Assembly: GCA_900696685.1 (NCBI GenBank)
Contig: CAADHA010000093.1
Span: 1 to 46,143, forward strand
Source: an uncultured Planctomycetota bacterium
GTDB taxonomy: Bacteria > Planctomycetota > Phycisphaerae > Phycisphaerales > UBA5793
Direction: 5' to 3'
DNA: 46,143 bases
Notes under the pieces: generated by a model
Databases searched by the model: none
What the model saw: the letters and a program-made list of their open reading frames with translations, nothing else
What the model was told of the DNA's origin: nothing
Shown: piece after piece, positions 24,910 through 35,561 of the stretch
Position numbering within the stretch: position 1 is the stretch's first letter
How the letters are laid out: each line of letters starts with the position of its first letter
Made by a program: the position numbers and the translations under genes

Positions 24910-26448
24910 TTACTCAATCACACTCTCAACCACCTCCGTCTTGCGGCCAACCTCGGCGGCCTGGAGCCAGAGGGTGCGGCCGGAGGCGCCCGGCGGGATC
25001 GCCCGGCCGAGGCTCGCCTCGCCCGACGGGTCGGCGATCGAGTGGCCGATCAAGTGCGGCCGATCGAGATCGATCGAGATGCCCAGAGGCGGGATGAAGA
25101 CAGAGCCGAGCCCGCGCGTGCTGTAAATGAAGTTGACGCGCTCTCCCGGCGTCGAGCAGGAAGTTGCGAACACCGCCCGCTCCCCCGCGCGCAGAGGCGT
25201 ATGCGAGAGCGCCATGTGCGGTGGCGACCAGCGGACGATGTGGTTGATCCAACCTCCACCTTCGCCGGCGATGATTCGAAAGTCCCCGCCCAGATAAAGA
25301 GCGGGACCGAAACCATCATTGAATGAACAGAGTGTGTAAATCCAGTCGCGCGGGTAAGTCGAAGGCGCAGCGAAGGAGCGGCCATCCCACCGGTAGATTG
25401 AAGACATCCGACCGAGGTCGTTGATCCAGACCTCTCCACCGCCGATCCAGAGTGCCGGGCCGCTGCCATCGTCGTGGACGCACATGCCGTCGCCGTGGAA
25501 GTACTGACCTGATGCAACGCCGCCGCCGAGAGTGGTCCACTCGCGTCCGTCCCACCGAAGGAGATACTCGCCTGTTCCCTCAAGTGCAAACTGACCTGCA
25601 AGGAAGAGCGCGGGACCATTGCCATCGTCATGCACGAGGAGTTGATCAATGTGCGAGCCTGTGCCTCGGGATGTGAGGTTCGCACCTGGAACCGGCGACC
25701 AGTTGTGACCATCCCAGCGAGCGAGATAGCGGGGCGGCACCACTTGGAGTTCCGGGCCTTCAATCCTATTGATTTCCCCGCCGGCATAGAGCATCGGCCT
25801 GCCTCCATCATCGAAGACGGCCATTGTGCATACGCCCAGATTCGACCCGCCCCACAGACCCCGACCCAGCGCCTCCCAATGCGAGCCGTCCCACCGGGCG
25901 ACGCGCGGCGTGTTGAGACCTCCGGCGTACTGGAAGGTGCCGCCGACGTACAAGGCGTCGCCACGACCGTCGTCGAAGTTGCAGAAGGAGAACACAGCGG
26001 ACGAGACCCCCGCGCCGAGCGCTTCCCAGTTCCGCCCGTCCCAGCGCGCCACGTTACTGGCGATGGTGTTCCCGGCGTGAGTGAAGTTGCCCCCGACGTA
26101 AAGCGCCGGACCGCGGCCGTCGTCCCACACGAAGAGCGAAAAGGCTCCACCTTGCCTCGAGATCTGCCGGAGACCGCCGCCGACTTCACTCCAGTCGCGC
26201 CCGTCCCACTTCGCAATTCCCCAGGCGCGCTTCCCCTGCATCTCATTGAACCCACCGGCCGCGTACAGCGCCGGCCCCGTGCCATCGTCGAAGACTTCAA
26301 AATCCCGGACGCGGAACTCGGCGCCAGGGTTCCCGAACTCGATATCCCACCGAGGCGCGCAAGGCTGCGCGAACGACGGCGCGAGGGGAACGCCGAGCGC
26401 GATCAGCGCCGCGAGAGAACGGCTGGTCCGTGTGCAAAGAGAAGTCAT
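24910..26448 (-). CDS. Secreted protein with seven propeller-like repeats
   Basis: The product is 512 residues. A signal peptide (about 1-28, ending PSFAQ) is followed by seven repeats of about 55 residues from near residue 50. Each runs from a DDGxGPALYxGG strand through a small variable part to ARWDGxxW. Seven such units suggest a closed seven-bladed beta-propeller; this is inference. A beta-rich domain of about 100 residues follows (TPLRAGERAVF ... GRTLWLQAAEV). I see no enzyme motif. Similar proteins are common in Planctomycetes, where their role is unknown. Neighbours on the same strand do not suggest a function. Confidence 0.75.
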   Translation of the reverse strand: MTSLCTRTSRSLAALIALGVPLAPSFAQPCAPRWDIEFGNPGAEFRVRDFEVFDDGTGPALYAAGGFNEMQGKRAWGIAKWDGRDWSEVGGGLRQISRQGGAFSLFVWDDGRGPALYVGGNFTHAGNTIASNVARWDGRNWEALGAGVSSAVFSFCNFDDGRGDALYVGGTFQYAGGLNTPRVARWDGSHWEALGRGLWGGSNLGVCTMAVFDDGGRPMLYAGGEINRIEGPELQVVPPRYLARWDGHNWSPVPGANLTSRGTGSHIDQLLVHDDGNGPALFLAGQFALEGTGEYLLRWDGREWTTLGGGVASGQYFHGDGMCVHDDGSGPALWIGGGEVWINDLGRMSSIYRWDGRSFAAPSTYPRDWIYTLCSFNDGFGPALYLGGDFRIIAGEGGGWINHIVRWSPPHMALSHTPLRAGERAVFATSCSTPGERVNFIYSTRGLGSVFIPPLGISIDLDRPHLIGHSIADPSGEASLGRAIPPGASGRTLWLQAAEVGRKTEVVESVIE

Positions 26449-26722
26449 GGCAACCTCCTCAGGTACAGAGTGGTCCAGGAGGGCGCAGTCACGTTGGCCC
26501 GCAGCGGGCTGTGCGACCCGACCAGGAGACGGCCGACTGCTCTCAGTCTACCAACTGTCTGGCGCTCCGCAACAGGGTAAGGGGAAAGTGCGAACACAAG
26601 TCCGCACACGCCGCTCCCCCATCCGGGGGATACGGTCGGCTTGAGGGCCGTTGGTGCGGCGAATCGACGGAAAGAAAAGGATTCGGCAGCCGGCCGCGCG
26701 AGGCGAGCCGGCCACGGGCGTC
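26449..26722. other. Intergenic region upstream of the propeller gene
   Basis: This 274-base gap between two minus-strand genes holds a small CCCCC/GGGGG hairpin near 26615-26630. I see no gene. It probably holds the promoter of the propeller gene, but no clear hexamers are visible. Confidence 0.25.
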
Positions 26723-27712
26723 TCACCGCTGCGGATTCACCGGCGCTGACGGCTTCTCCGCCGGGGTTGCCGGGGCCGGGGAAATCCACTTTGGCGCCTG
26801 GCCGGGTGTTCGCGGCGGGGCGGGGATGAGTTCAGCCGTCGTGATGTAGGGCATGTCGATGGGCCTGTCCTGCGCGCCGACACGCACAGCCCCGATCTTC
26901 TTCACCACGTCGATGCCTTCAATCGTCTGCCCGAAGGTCGTGTACTGCACGTCGAGGCGGGCGGTCGCCTCGCGCGAAAGGCAGAGGAAGAACTGGCTGC
27001 CCGCGGTGTGGACATCGTTGCCCTCGCGCGCCATGCTGATCACCCCGAGGTCGTGCGGCAGCGTGCTCGGTTCGAGATCGATGCGGTAGCCTGGCCCGCC
27101 CGAGCCTGTGCCCGTCGGGTCGCCGGCCTGGATGACGAAGCCCGGCCCGCCGCTGGACGTGCCAACCACGCGGTGGAAGGGAATGTGCGTGTAGAAGCCG
27201 CCCTCGACGAGGTGCAGGAAGTTCCACACCGTGTTGGGCGCGTGGTCGGGGCGCATCACGAGGCGGATGTCACCCATCGTCGTGTGCAGCACAACCTCGC
27301 GCTCCATCGACACGCGGAAGCCCGACATGTTCTTGTCACGCTCGGACGGGCTGATCCAGTTCTCCACCTGCGGCCCGCGCTCTGTGAGTCGCAGCACCGG
27401 CTGGCGCACGCGCACGAGCGGTTCGAGGACAAGGGCAGGGCCTGTCGGCGCGCCGTCGTCGATCAGTTGCAGGTAGTGGACCGTGGTGAAGGAATAGAGG
27501 CTGGGGATGAGGGCGGCGGCGTCGACCTCTGTTGCGCCGTTGGGGACGGCGGCGCGGGCGACCTCCCTGTTGTCCGGCGCGAGAAGGACCAGTTCCCGCC
27601 CTTCACCCGCCGCGACGGTCAACGGCATGGGGCGGTTGACCTGGTAGTAGAGGCGCTGGGGGGCGAGGGGGGCGGCGGAAACCAGAATCGCGGCGGCGAA
27701 GGCTTGAAACAT
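26723..27712 (-). CDS. Exported cyclophilin-type peptidyl-prolyl isomerase
   Basis: The product is 329 residues. A short signal segment (MFQAFAAAILVSAAPLAP) precedes about 120 residues of beta-rich sequence of no known family. The cyclophilin domain spans about 138-300: VVLHTTMGDIRLVM, APNTVWNFLHLVEGGFYTHIPFHRVV, FVIQAGDPTGTGSGGPGY, and AGSQFFLCL. The FHRV arginine and SQFF are intact, so it should catalyse proline isomerisation during folding outside the cytoplasm. The C-terminal 35 residues are Pro/Ala-rich. The extra N-terminal domain is unusual for a bacterial cyclophilin. Confidence 0.85.
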   Translation of the reverse strand: MFQAFAAAILVSAAPLAPQRLYYQVNRPMPLTVAAGEGRELVLLAPDNREVARAAVPNGATEVDAAALIPSLYSFTTVHYLQLIDDGAPTGPALVLEPLVRVRQPVLRLTERGPQVENWISPSERDKNMSGFRVSMEREVVLHTTMGDIRLVMRPDHAPNTVWNFLHLVEGGFYTHIPFHRVVGTSSGGPGFVIQAGDPTGTGSGGPGYRIDLEPSTLPHDLGVISMAREGNDVHTAGSQFFLCLSREATARLDVQYTTFGQTIEGIDVVKKIGAVRVGAQDRPIDMPYITTAELIPAPPRTPGQAPKWISPAPATPAEKPSAPVNPQR

Positions 27713-27766
27713 CTTGAATCTCCTGAACCCGGGTGAGGGCAGAATCCTAGCGCGTTGTCGGAAGGC

Positions 27767-28420
27767 CTATCGCTTGCGCAGGATCATCGCATGGAATGGC
27801 CGGCCTTCGCGGCGGTACTTGCGCTCGAAGTTGGTCCCGACGATCTCGTCCGAGGGGCCGCCGCGCTCGAAAGGCTCGCGGGTGAAGGAATCGGCCGCGC
27901 GGCCGGCGTGCTCCTCGATCCACTGCCAGTACTCGTCGTGATCGGTTACGATGCGCACTTCGCCGCCGTTCCCGAGGATGCGGTGAAAGTCGCGCAGCGA
28001 CTGGTCCTGTACGCAGCGGCGCTTGTGGTGGCGCTTCTTGGGCCAGGGGTCTGGGAAGTAGAGGTGGATGACCGTGCAGATTGCGTCGGGGCAGCGAAAG
28101 CGGATGAACTCGACCGCGTCGGCGCGGAGCAGTCTCACATTCGTGATCGCGTTGCGGCGCACGCGGTCGGCGGCATAGCGGAAGAACTCGCCCGCCCACT
28201 CGATGCCGAGGAAGTTGACCTGCGGCTGGTGCGGCGCTTGCTGCACGAGAAATGTCCCCTTGCCCGAGCCGATCTCGATTTCGAGGGGCAGAGAACCGCG
28301 ATCGCCGAACCAGGCGCGCGGGTCGATGATCGGCTCGCGGTCGAAGTCCGGCAGGTCGGCGGACTCGATGCCGATGCCGGTGATGTCGAGTTGTCTGCCG
28401 CGCGCGAGGCCGAAACTCAT
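27767..28420 (-). CDS. trmB: tRNA (guanine-N7-)-methyltransferase
   Basis: The 217-residue cytosolic enzyme has the SAM-binding motif EIEIGSGKGTFLVQ, the acidic IEWAGEFFRYAADR segment, and the TrmB signature HLYFPDPWPKKRHHKRR. A final DHDEYWQW helps place substrate tRNA. TrmB methylates G46 in the variable loop of tRNA. Length and motif order are normal. It follows the small unknown gene by 51 bases and precedes the cyclophilin gene by 54 bases on the same strand. Confidence 0.92.
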   Translation of the reverse strand: MSFGLARGRQLDITGIGIESADLPDFDREPIIDPRAWFGDRGSLPLEIEIGSGKGTFLVQQAPHQPQVNFLGIEWAGEFFRYAADRVRRNAITNVRLLRADAVEFIRFRCPDAICTVIHLYFPDPWPKKRHHKRRCVQDQSLRDFHRILGNGGEVRIVTDHDEYWQWIEEHAGRAADSFTREPFERGGPSDEIVGTNFERKYRREGRPFHAMILRKR

Positions 28421-28471
28421 GCAATGAATCGTAGACGGTTGTTGTGAAGGCGAAGATGCAGGCCGCGATGC

Positions 28472-29008
28472 TCACGTCTCGCGCACGTGGATCATCAGGG
28501 CGCAGCGGACGCGTTCGGTCCACTCGAGAACCTGCTTCATGGTGGGATAGCGTCCGGCGCCGAGGGCATCGACGAGGCGGGCATACTCGGGTCGGCGCTG
28601 GAGCCAGGGAACACGGAGGTAGGCGCACATGGTGGCCTGGAGGGCGGGCGCGCCGCAGCCGGGCAGGAGGAGCCACCATGCGCCGTTGGCGATGGCGGCG
28701 GTATTGGTGGTCCACATGACAAATCCGGGCGCGAGGTCGGCGATCTCCAGTTCGCGCTGCGCGGCCTCGGCTTCGTCGGCCGCGGTGCGCCAGGTCGCCT
28801 CGTCGCCGCAGAGCGTGCGCAACTCGGCCATGCCCTTGCGCAGGAGTTCGCGCTGCCGATGCGTGAGGCGCAGTGCGGGTGTAGGGGACGTGTCGTGGCT
28901 GACGGCCTCGCTGCGGCCGAAGCGGCGGGCAAAGACGCGATGCGCGACGCTTCGCACCGGATCGCGCATGTCGTCGACCTGATCGCCCGCAGGCACGCTC
29001 ACGTCCAT
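28472..29008 (-). CDS. Unknown small protein
   Basis: The product is 178 residues with no signal peptide. I do not recognise it. An N-terminal charged third is followed by an Ala/Glu-rich helix (EATWRTAADEAEAAQREL), a hydrophobic stretch FVMWTTNTAAIANGAWWLLLPG, and a C-terminal helix. GAGGAGCG just before ATG 29008 and a codon pattern like its neighbours support it as a real gene. It lies 51 bases before trmB and may be cotranscribed with it. Confidence 0.6.
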   Translation of the reverse strand: MDVSVPAGDQVDDMRDPVRSVAHRVFARRFGRSEAVSHDTSPTPALRLTHRQRELLRKGMAELRTLCGDEATWRTAADEAEAAQRELEIADLAPGFVMWTTNTAAIANGAWWLLLPGCGAPALQATMCAYLRVPWLQRRPEYARLVDALGAGRYPTMKQVLEWTERVRCALMIHVRET

Positions 29009-29371
29009 GGGCGCTCCTCGGCCGCCCCGGGAGAGACGTGGACCGGCCAGTCAAGCATACCCGGCTCGGGCGTCGATCGTGCGGAATACTCCGCGGCGGG
29101 GCGCCTCATTTCTACGGACCCGGCACGAGCCGGTCCGGTCGCGAGCGTCCTCTGGCCGATAGATTGGAATCAGGCTGAACCCGGGCGCGCCGGGCGACGA
29201 ATAGTTATGGGGCTGCCGAGCGTACCCACACCTCGCCTCGCACGGGGCGCTAGCGGCGCTGCGGGGGCGCGATCGGAAGCCCGGCACGCCACGACTTCGG
29301 CCTGCGGCCTCCGCGTCGGCGCTCACTGACCTGGGCGCGCGGCGATTCAATCCACGGATGGAGGTGCACTC
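29009..29371. other. Divergent intergenic region before the PrkA gene
   Basis: This 363-base gap separates the minus-strand unknown gene from prkA. It contains short GC hairpins (for example CCCGG/CCGGG around 29180) but no gene, tRNA or convincing promoter hexamers. GGAGGTG just before 29372 is the prkA ribosome binding site. Confidence 0.4.
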
Positions 29372-31447
<2,076 letters not shown>

Positions 31448-31688
31448 TGGCCGTCAGCGGCGGCGGGCGCCGTGCGCGGGGGCATTTCCCGCATGCGCCT
31501 TCGGTGCGGCGCATCCGGTCTCGAAGTGGAGGGCGCGCCGGGCGCGGAACTTGCTCGGCCGCTCGCGCCGCGTTACGCTTGCCGTTCGGGGCGACGCCTG
31601 CCTGCGCACATCGCGCCGCGGCCGAGGTGCCGCCCTCGGCCGGCCCGGCCCCATGGCGGCAAGGCGAGACTATGACGGGAGAAGCCGC

Positions 31689-33035
31689 ATGAACTCGACG
31701 GATTCCCCACGATCAAGGCCCCCGAGGAGGCGGCTGAGCATTCTGGCGGCTGCGGCGGCCGTGCTGCTCGCAGTCCCTTCCTTGCAGGGCCAGGAGGGGC
31801 AGGAGCCTGCTCCCGTCCGCGCCGAAGACCCGCCCATTGCCTCCGGGCCGGGGCAGTCCATGCTCATCACGACCGACGGCCGGCGCTTCCGCGGACGCAT
31901 AAAGGACCGCGACCGCTTCGAGATCGTGCTCGAGATCGCCGGCATCGACACGCGCTTCAAGATCAAGGATGTCCTCGAGATCATCCCCCTGCGGACCTTC
32001 GAGGAGCACTACGACGAGTTGAAGCGCGGCATCGACCCGCTTGACTGGGCGAAGCGGCTCCAGTTGTGCGAATGGATACACAGACGCAAGCGGCTGGAAC
32101 TGGCCGCCCGCGAACTCGAGGAACTCCTCGACGACAATCCGCGCATCGACGAGGCCCGCGAACTGCTTCGCATCGTCAACGCCGAGATCGAACTTCAGAT
32201 GAAGCAGGAGGAGGCGGCCCTCGAGCGGCAGACCGCCCCGCCCGTCGAGCAGGGCGAAGGCAGGTCGGGCCGGCCCACCCCCACGACGCTCCTGACCGAT
32301 GAGCAGGTCAACCTCATTCGCGTTTACGAGATCGACCTCAAGAACCCGCCTCGCCTGCTGGTGCGGCGGTCGACCATCGAGCGCCTGCTCAGCGAGTTCG
32401 CCACGAGCGAACTGCTGCCTTCGACGCCGGAGGGACGCAAGGCCTACTACCGGCGCGACCCCGTGGACATTCTCGCAGACATCTTCGCACTCCAGGCCCG
32501 CGACCTCTACGGCGAGGTGCAGGTCCAGAGCGAGCCGCTCTCGCTCAACAAGTTCCGGCTCAATGTACACCCGGTCTGGCTCATGAACTCGTGCGCGACG
32601 AGCCAGTGCCACGGCGGGACGGAGGCGGGCCGTTTCTTCCTCTTCAACAGGCGCGCCAACACAGCCAACACCGTCTACACCAACCTGCTCATCCTCGAAC
32701 GCTCGAAGTACCGCGGCGAGCCGATGCTCAACTACGAGCGGCCCGAGCGGTCGCCTCTGCTCCAGCTGGGACTTCCCGCGGACTGCTCCTTCTTTCCCCA
32801 CCCTGACGTCGCAGGGTGGAGACCCGCTTTCCGTGACCAGGCAGACATCAAGTTCACACGCACCGTCGAGTGGATGCGGTCGATGTACATGCCTCGACCC
32901 GAGTACCCGATCCGCTTTGAGCCGCCCGAAATCCGATTTGACCTTGACGGCGAGGCGGTGGTCCGCCAGCCCGAGGGCGAGGTGCCCGGCGGGGGCGCGG
33001 AGCCTGCTGACGGAGACGGCGGCAAGAGACGGTAG
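31689..33035 (+). CDS. Exported protein with one CX4CH motif
   Basis: The product is about 448 residues. A signal segment (about 17-35, ILAAAAAVLLAVPSLQGQ) is followed by a charged, helical middle region (DWAKRLQLCEWIHRRKRLELAARELEELLDD) and a domain ending with several prolines and acidic residues. NSCATSQCHGG at about 300-310 has C302, C307 and H308 as a CX4CH motif. Such motifs can bind heme c with four spacer residues instead of the usual two, so a single-heme cytochrome-like role is possible. Planctomycetes carry many exported proteins with heme-like motifs. ATG 31689 has GGGAGAA upstream. Confidence 0.65.
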   Translation: MNSTDSPRSRPPRRRLSILAAAAAVLLAVPSLQGQEGQEPAPVRAEDPPIASGPGQSMLITTDGRRFRGRIKDRDRFEIVLEIAGIDTRFKIKDVLEIIPLRTFEEHYDELKRGIDPLDWAKRLQLCEWIHRRKRLELAARELEELLDDNPRIDEARELLRIVNAEIELQMKQEEAALERQTAPPVEQGEGRSGRPTPTTLLTDEQVNLIRVYEIDLKNPPRLLVRRSTIERLLSEFATSELLPSTPEGRKAYYRRDPVDILADIFALQARDLYGEVQVQSEPLSLNKFRLNVHPVWLMNSCATSQCHGGTEAGRFFLFNRRANTANTVYTNLLILERSKYRGEPMLNYERPERSPLLQLGLPADCSFFPHPDVAGWRPAFRDQADIKFTRTVEWMRSMYMPRPEYPIRFEPPEIRFDLDGEAVVRQPEGEVPGGGAEPADGDGGKRR

Positions 33036-33260
33036 CGGAAACAGTCCCGCGATTACGACGGCTGACCCGAAGACCGAGCGCGGGATCACCTGGCCGCTCG
33101 CGACCCCCCGCGAGCGCTGGTCAGAACTGCACCCGCGACGCGGAGGGGGCTACACTACCTTTCCGGGCCAAGCGTGCGGTCCCGGGTGTCCATCGACCCG
33201 ACCGGAACGTTCGGCTCCCAGACGATGCCCACTGGCCTCACCTCGATGAAAGGCTTGGCA

Positions 33261-35486
33261 ATGAAGGGTTCCACGAGATCAGCACTTCGCGCGCTCGGCG
33301 CCCCGCTCGCGGCGCTGCCCCTGGCTCTGACCGCCTGCGACAGCAGCGAGGGAGTGGCCCGCAACGCCGCGGAGGAGAGGCTCAACGAGGCTGCACGTGA
33401 AATCCACAACTATGCGCTCGGCAGCGCCTATCCGACGCCGATGACCGACGAGCAGTCCGATGCGCTGAGCAGCCTCGCGTCCAGCGTGGCCTCATCCGGT
33501 CCACCCGAGGGGATGAGCACGGCTCAGGCGCAGAGCCTGTCGCGTCTGAGCGGCAAGCACCGCCCCATCGAGACGCAGCAGGCGAACCTTCAGAAGATAC
33601 AGGGCGGCCTGTCGGGGGCAGGCGGAGGACTCTCAGATCAGCAGGCGGCGCAGGCGGTCCTTCGCGCCGAAGCCAACCTCGGCCTGGCGCGCCTGCGACT
33701 CGAGGAGGCGGACCGCAGTGATTCGCGATTGAGCCAGGAAATCGTCCTCGCCACGGCTCACATCGACGCCATTCTCGACCTCCAGGCGATCATCGCTTCC
33801 AATGCCGCGTACGACCCTGCTGCGCCGTTGCGCCACATCGAAAGCCAGGCGCAGGATGCGCGGACGCGCCTGGCGCGCTACCAGTCGGAGTCCCGCGATC
33901 TTCAGAAGCGCATCAACGACCTGAAGGCCCGCATCGACGCCGAAGTTCGCGAGACGAACCGTCTCGGCGAGGAGGCGGCGCGGAAGCGCGAGGCGGCGCG
34001 GACAGCCCCGCTGGATCAGCGTATCGCCCTCGCCGAGGGCGCCGCGGCCGTGTCCCGCCAGTCCGACTCGCACCAGGTTGCCGCGTCGCGCCTCGATGCG
34101 GAGGTCGGCGTGCTTCAGCCCGAACTCGTCCGCGCGCAGACGCGTGTCCTCGAAGCCGAAGGGGAGTTGAAGGATCTCGACGGGGCTCGCGCACGGATCA
34201 AAGCCCGCCAGGACGAAGTTGCGAAGGAAGCGCGTCAACTTGAGGCCGATCTGCGTCAGGCAGTCGAGGCGTTCAACGCCGTCTATGCGCCTTTGGCGCA
34301 GCGCTTCGACGGCGAGTTGATGGCCCGCTACGAGGCGGCGCGCGAGGCGGCCGAAGCCGCCGTTCGCGATGCGCGCAGCGCCGGCGCCGCGGGCGCGGGC
34401 AGCACCGCCGGCGCGCAGCAGACGCTCGGGCAGATTCTCTGGCGCCAGTCGATGAGCATCGAACAGTTCGCGCAACTCGTCCGGCGCGTGGCCGCTCACG
34501 GGAAGGCGCTGGGGCGCAGCGGGCAGGACGCCGCTGCCGCCGACGCTCTTGACGCCCGCGCCAAAGCGGCCCGCGACGCCGCCGCCGAAGTTCTCCGCGA
34601 AGCGCTCGGCTCCGTCGAAGGAAGCGGGCGCAGCGCGGATGAGCGCCAGCGCAATGCCCAGCTCGCCACGCTCATCCGCGACAGCATCGAATACATCACC
34701 GGCCAGGCCGTCGCCGAGGTGCGCGACTTCTCCGATCTCGGCGCGATCACGCCGATGATCGAGGACACCGGTCCCATCGGCGCCGGAGAAAGCCCGGTTG
34801 CGCTGCTCCGCAACGCCAGATCCATCCTGGAGGGCGGCCGCCTTGCGGACATACCCGGCCTCTTCAGTGCGAAGACGCCGGCACAGCAGGCCTGGCTCAA
34901 CATGCTTGGGCGCACGGCCGGCGCGATGGCGAAACTGGAAACGGCGTCGCGCAACCGCTTCGGCGTGGGTTTTATCGAGATCACCAGAGACCCCCGGTTC
35001 GCCGAGCAGGTCAATCGAATGACCGGGGGCATGGGCGGAGGCATCAATCCCGGTGAGAACCCGCTCGACGCCGCGGGCCTTGCGGAGATCGGCGACCTCA
35101 GCAACATCGATCTCGACTCCGTCGAGTTCACATATGACAACTCGCGCACGACGGCGTGGACGGATGACGAGCCTGCGCTCGAGGGCCAGAACTTCGTTCT
35201 CGTGGACGGACAGTGGTACTTCGAGGCGCAGGAGTTGCCCGAGGAAATGGGCGCCTTCGTGGACATGTTCCTCAACCCGATGATCACCGCGTTTGAGAAC
35301 ACCGCCGATCGCACGGCCCGCGGCGAGTTCGTGGACCAGTGGCTCATGGTCAGCGCGCTGCTCGATGAGTTGTCGCGGCTGATGCAGGAAGAGATCCGCA
35401 AGATGATGCCTTCGGGCGGCGGCATGTTCGAAGGCTTCGACCCCGCCAAGTTCCGCGACCCGTCGCGCGGCGGCGGCGGCAACTGA
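33261..35486 (+). CDS. Large coiled-coil lipoprotein of unknown function
   Basis: The product is about 741 residues. A lipoprotein signal runs from MKGSTRSALRAL to LTAC (cysteine near residue 25). Residues about 100-500 are rich in Ala/Glu/Arg/Gln with long heptad-like stretches (for example DLQKRINDLKARIDAEV), which predicts long coiled coils. The last 150 residues have a more globular look, with FVLVDGQWYFEAQELPEEMGAFVDMF, then a Gly/Pro-rich tail. I do not recognise a family. ATG 33261 is preferred for its AAAGGC; another ATG lies at 33246. It may act as an envelope spacer or tether, but this is inference. Confidence 0.7.
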   Translation: MKGSTRSALRALGAPLAALPLALTACDSSEGVARNAAEERLNEAAREIHNYALGSAYPTPMTDEQSDALSSLASSVASSGPPEGMSTAQAQSLSRLSGKHRPIETQQANLQKIQGGLSGAGGGLSDQQAAQAVLRAEANLGLARLRLEEADRSDSRLSQEIVLATAHIDAILDLQAIIASNAAYDPAAPLRHIESQAQDARTRLARYQSESRDLQKRINDLKARIDAEVRETNRLGEEAARKREAARTAPLDQRIALAEGAAAVSRQSDSHQVAASRLDAEVGVLQPELVRAQTRVLEAEGELKDLDGARARIKARQDEVAKEARQLEADLRQAVEAFNAVYAPLAQRFDGELMARYEAAREAAEAAVRDARSAGAAGAGSTAGAQQTLGQILWRQSMSIEQFAQLVRRVAAHGKALGRSGQDAAAADALDARAKAARDAAAEVLREALGSVEGSGRSADERQRNAQLATLIRDSIEYITGQAVAEVRDFSDLGAITPMIEDTGPIGAGESPVALLRNARSILEGGRLADIPGLFSAKTPAQQAWLNMLGRTAGAMAKLETASRNRFGVGFIEITRDPRFAEQVNRMTGGMGGGINPGENPLDAAGLAEIGDLSNIDLDSVEFTYDNSRTTAWTDDEPALEGQNFVLVDGQWYFEAQELPEEMGAFVDMFLNPMITAFENTADRTARGEFVDQWLMVSALLDELSRLMQEEIRKMMPSGGGMFEGFDPAKFRDPSRGGGGN

Positions 35487-35561
35487 GCCTCCGCGCGCCG
35501 TCGCCTGCGGCCTTTGTCGTCGTGGCCCTGCGCTCACGGACGGGCGGTCGGACGTTGACTC

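Noticed and set aside
29009..29371. tRNA gene in the prkA upstream gap
   Set aside because: No cloverleaf or TTCRA-type T-loop could be built from the sequence.
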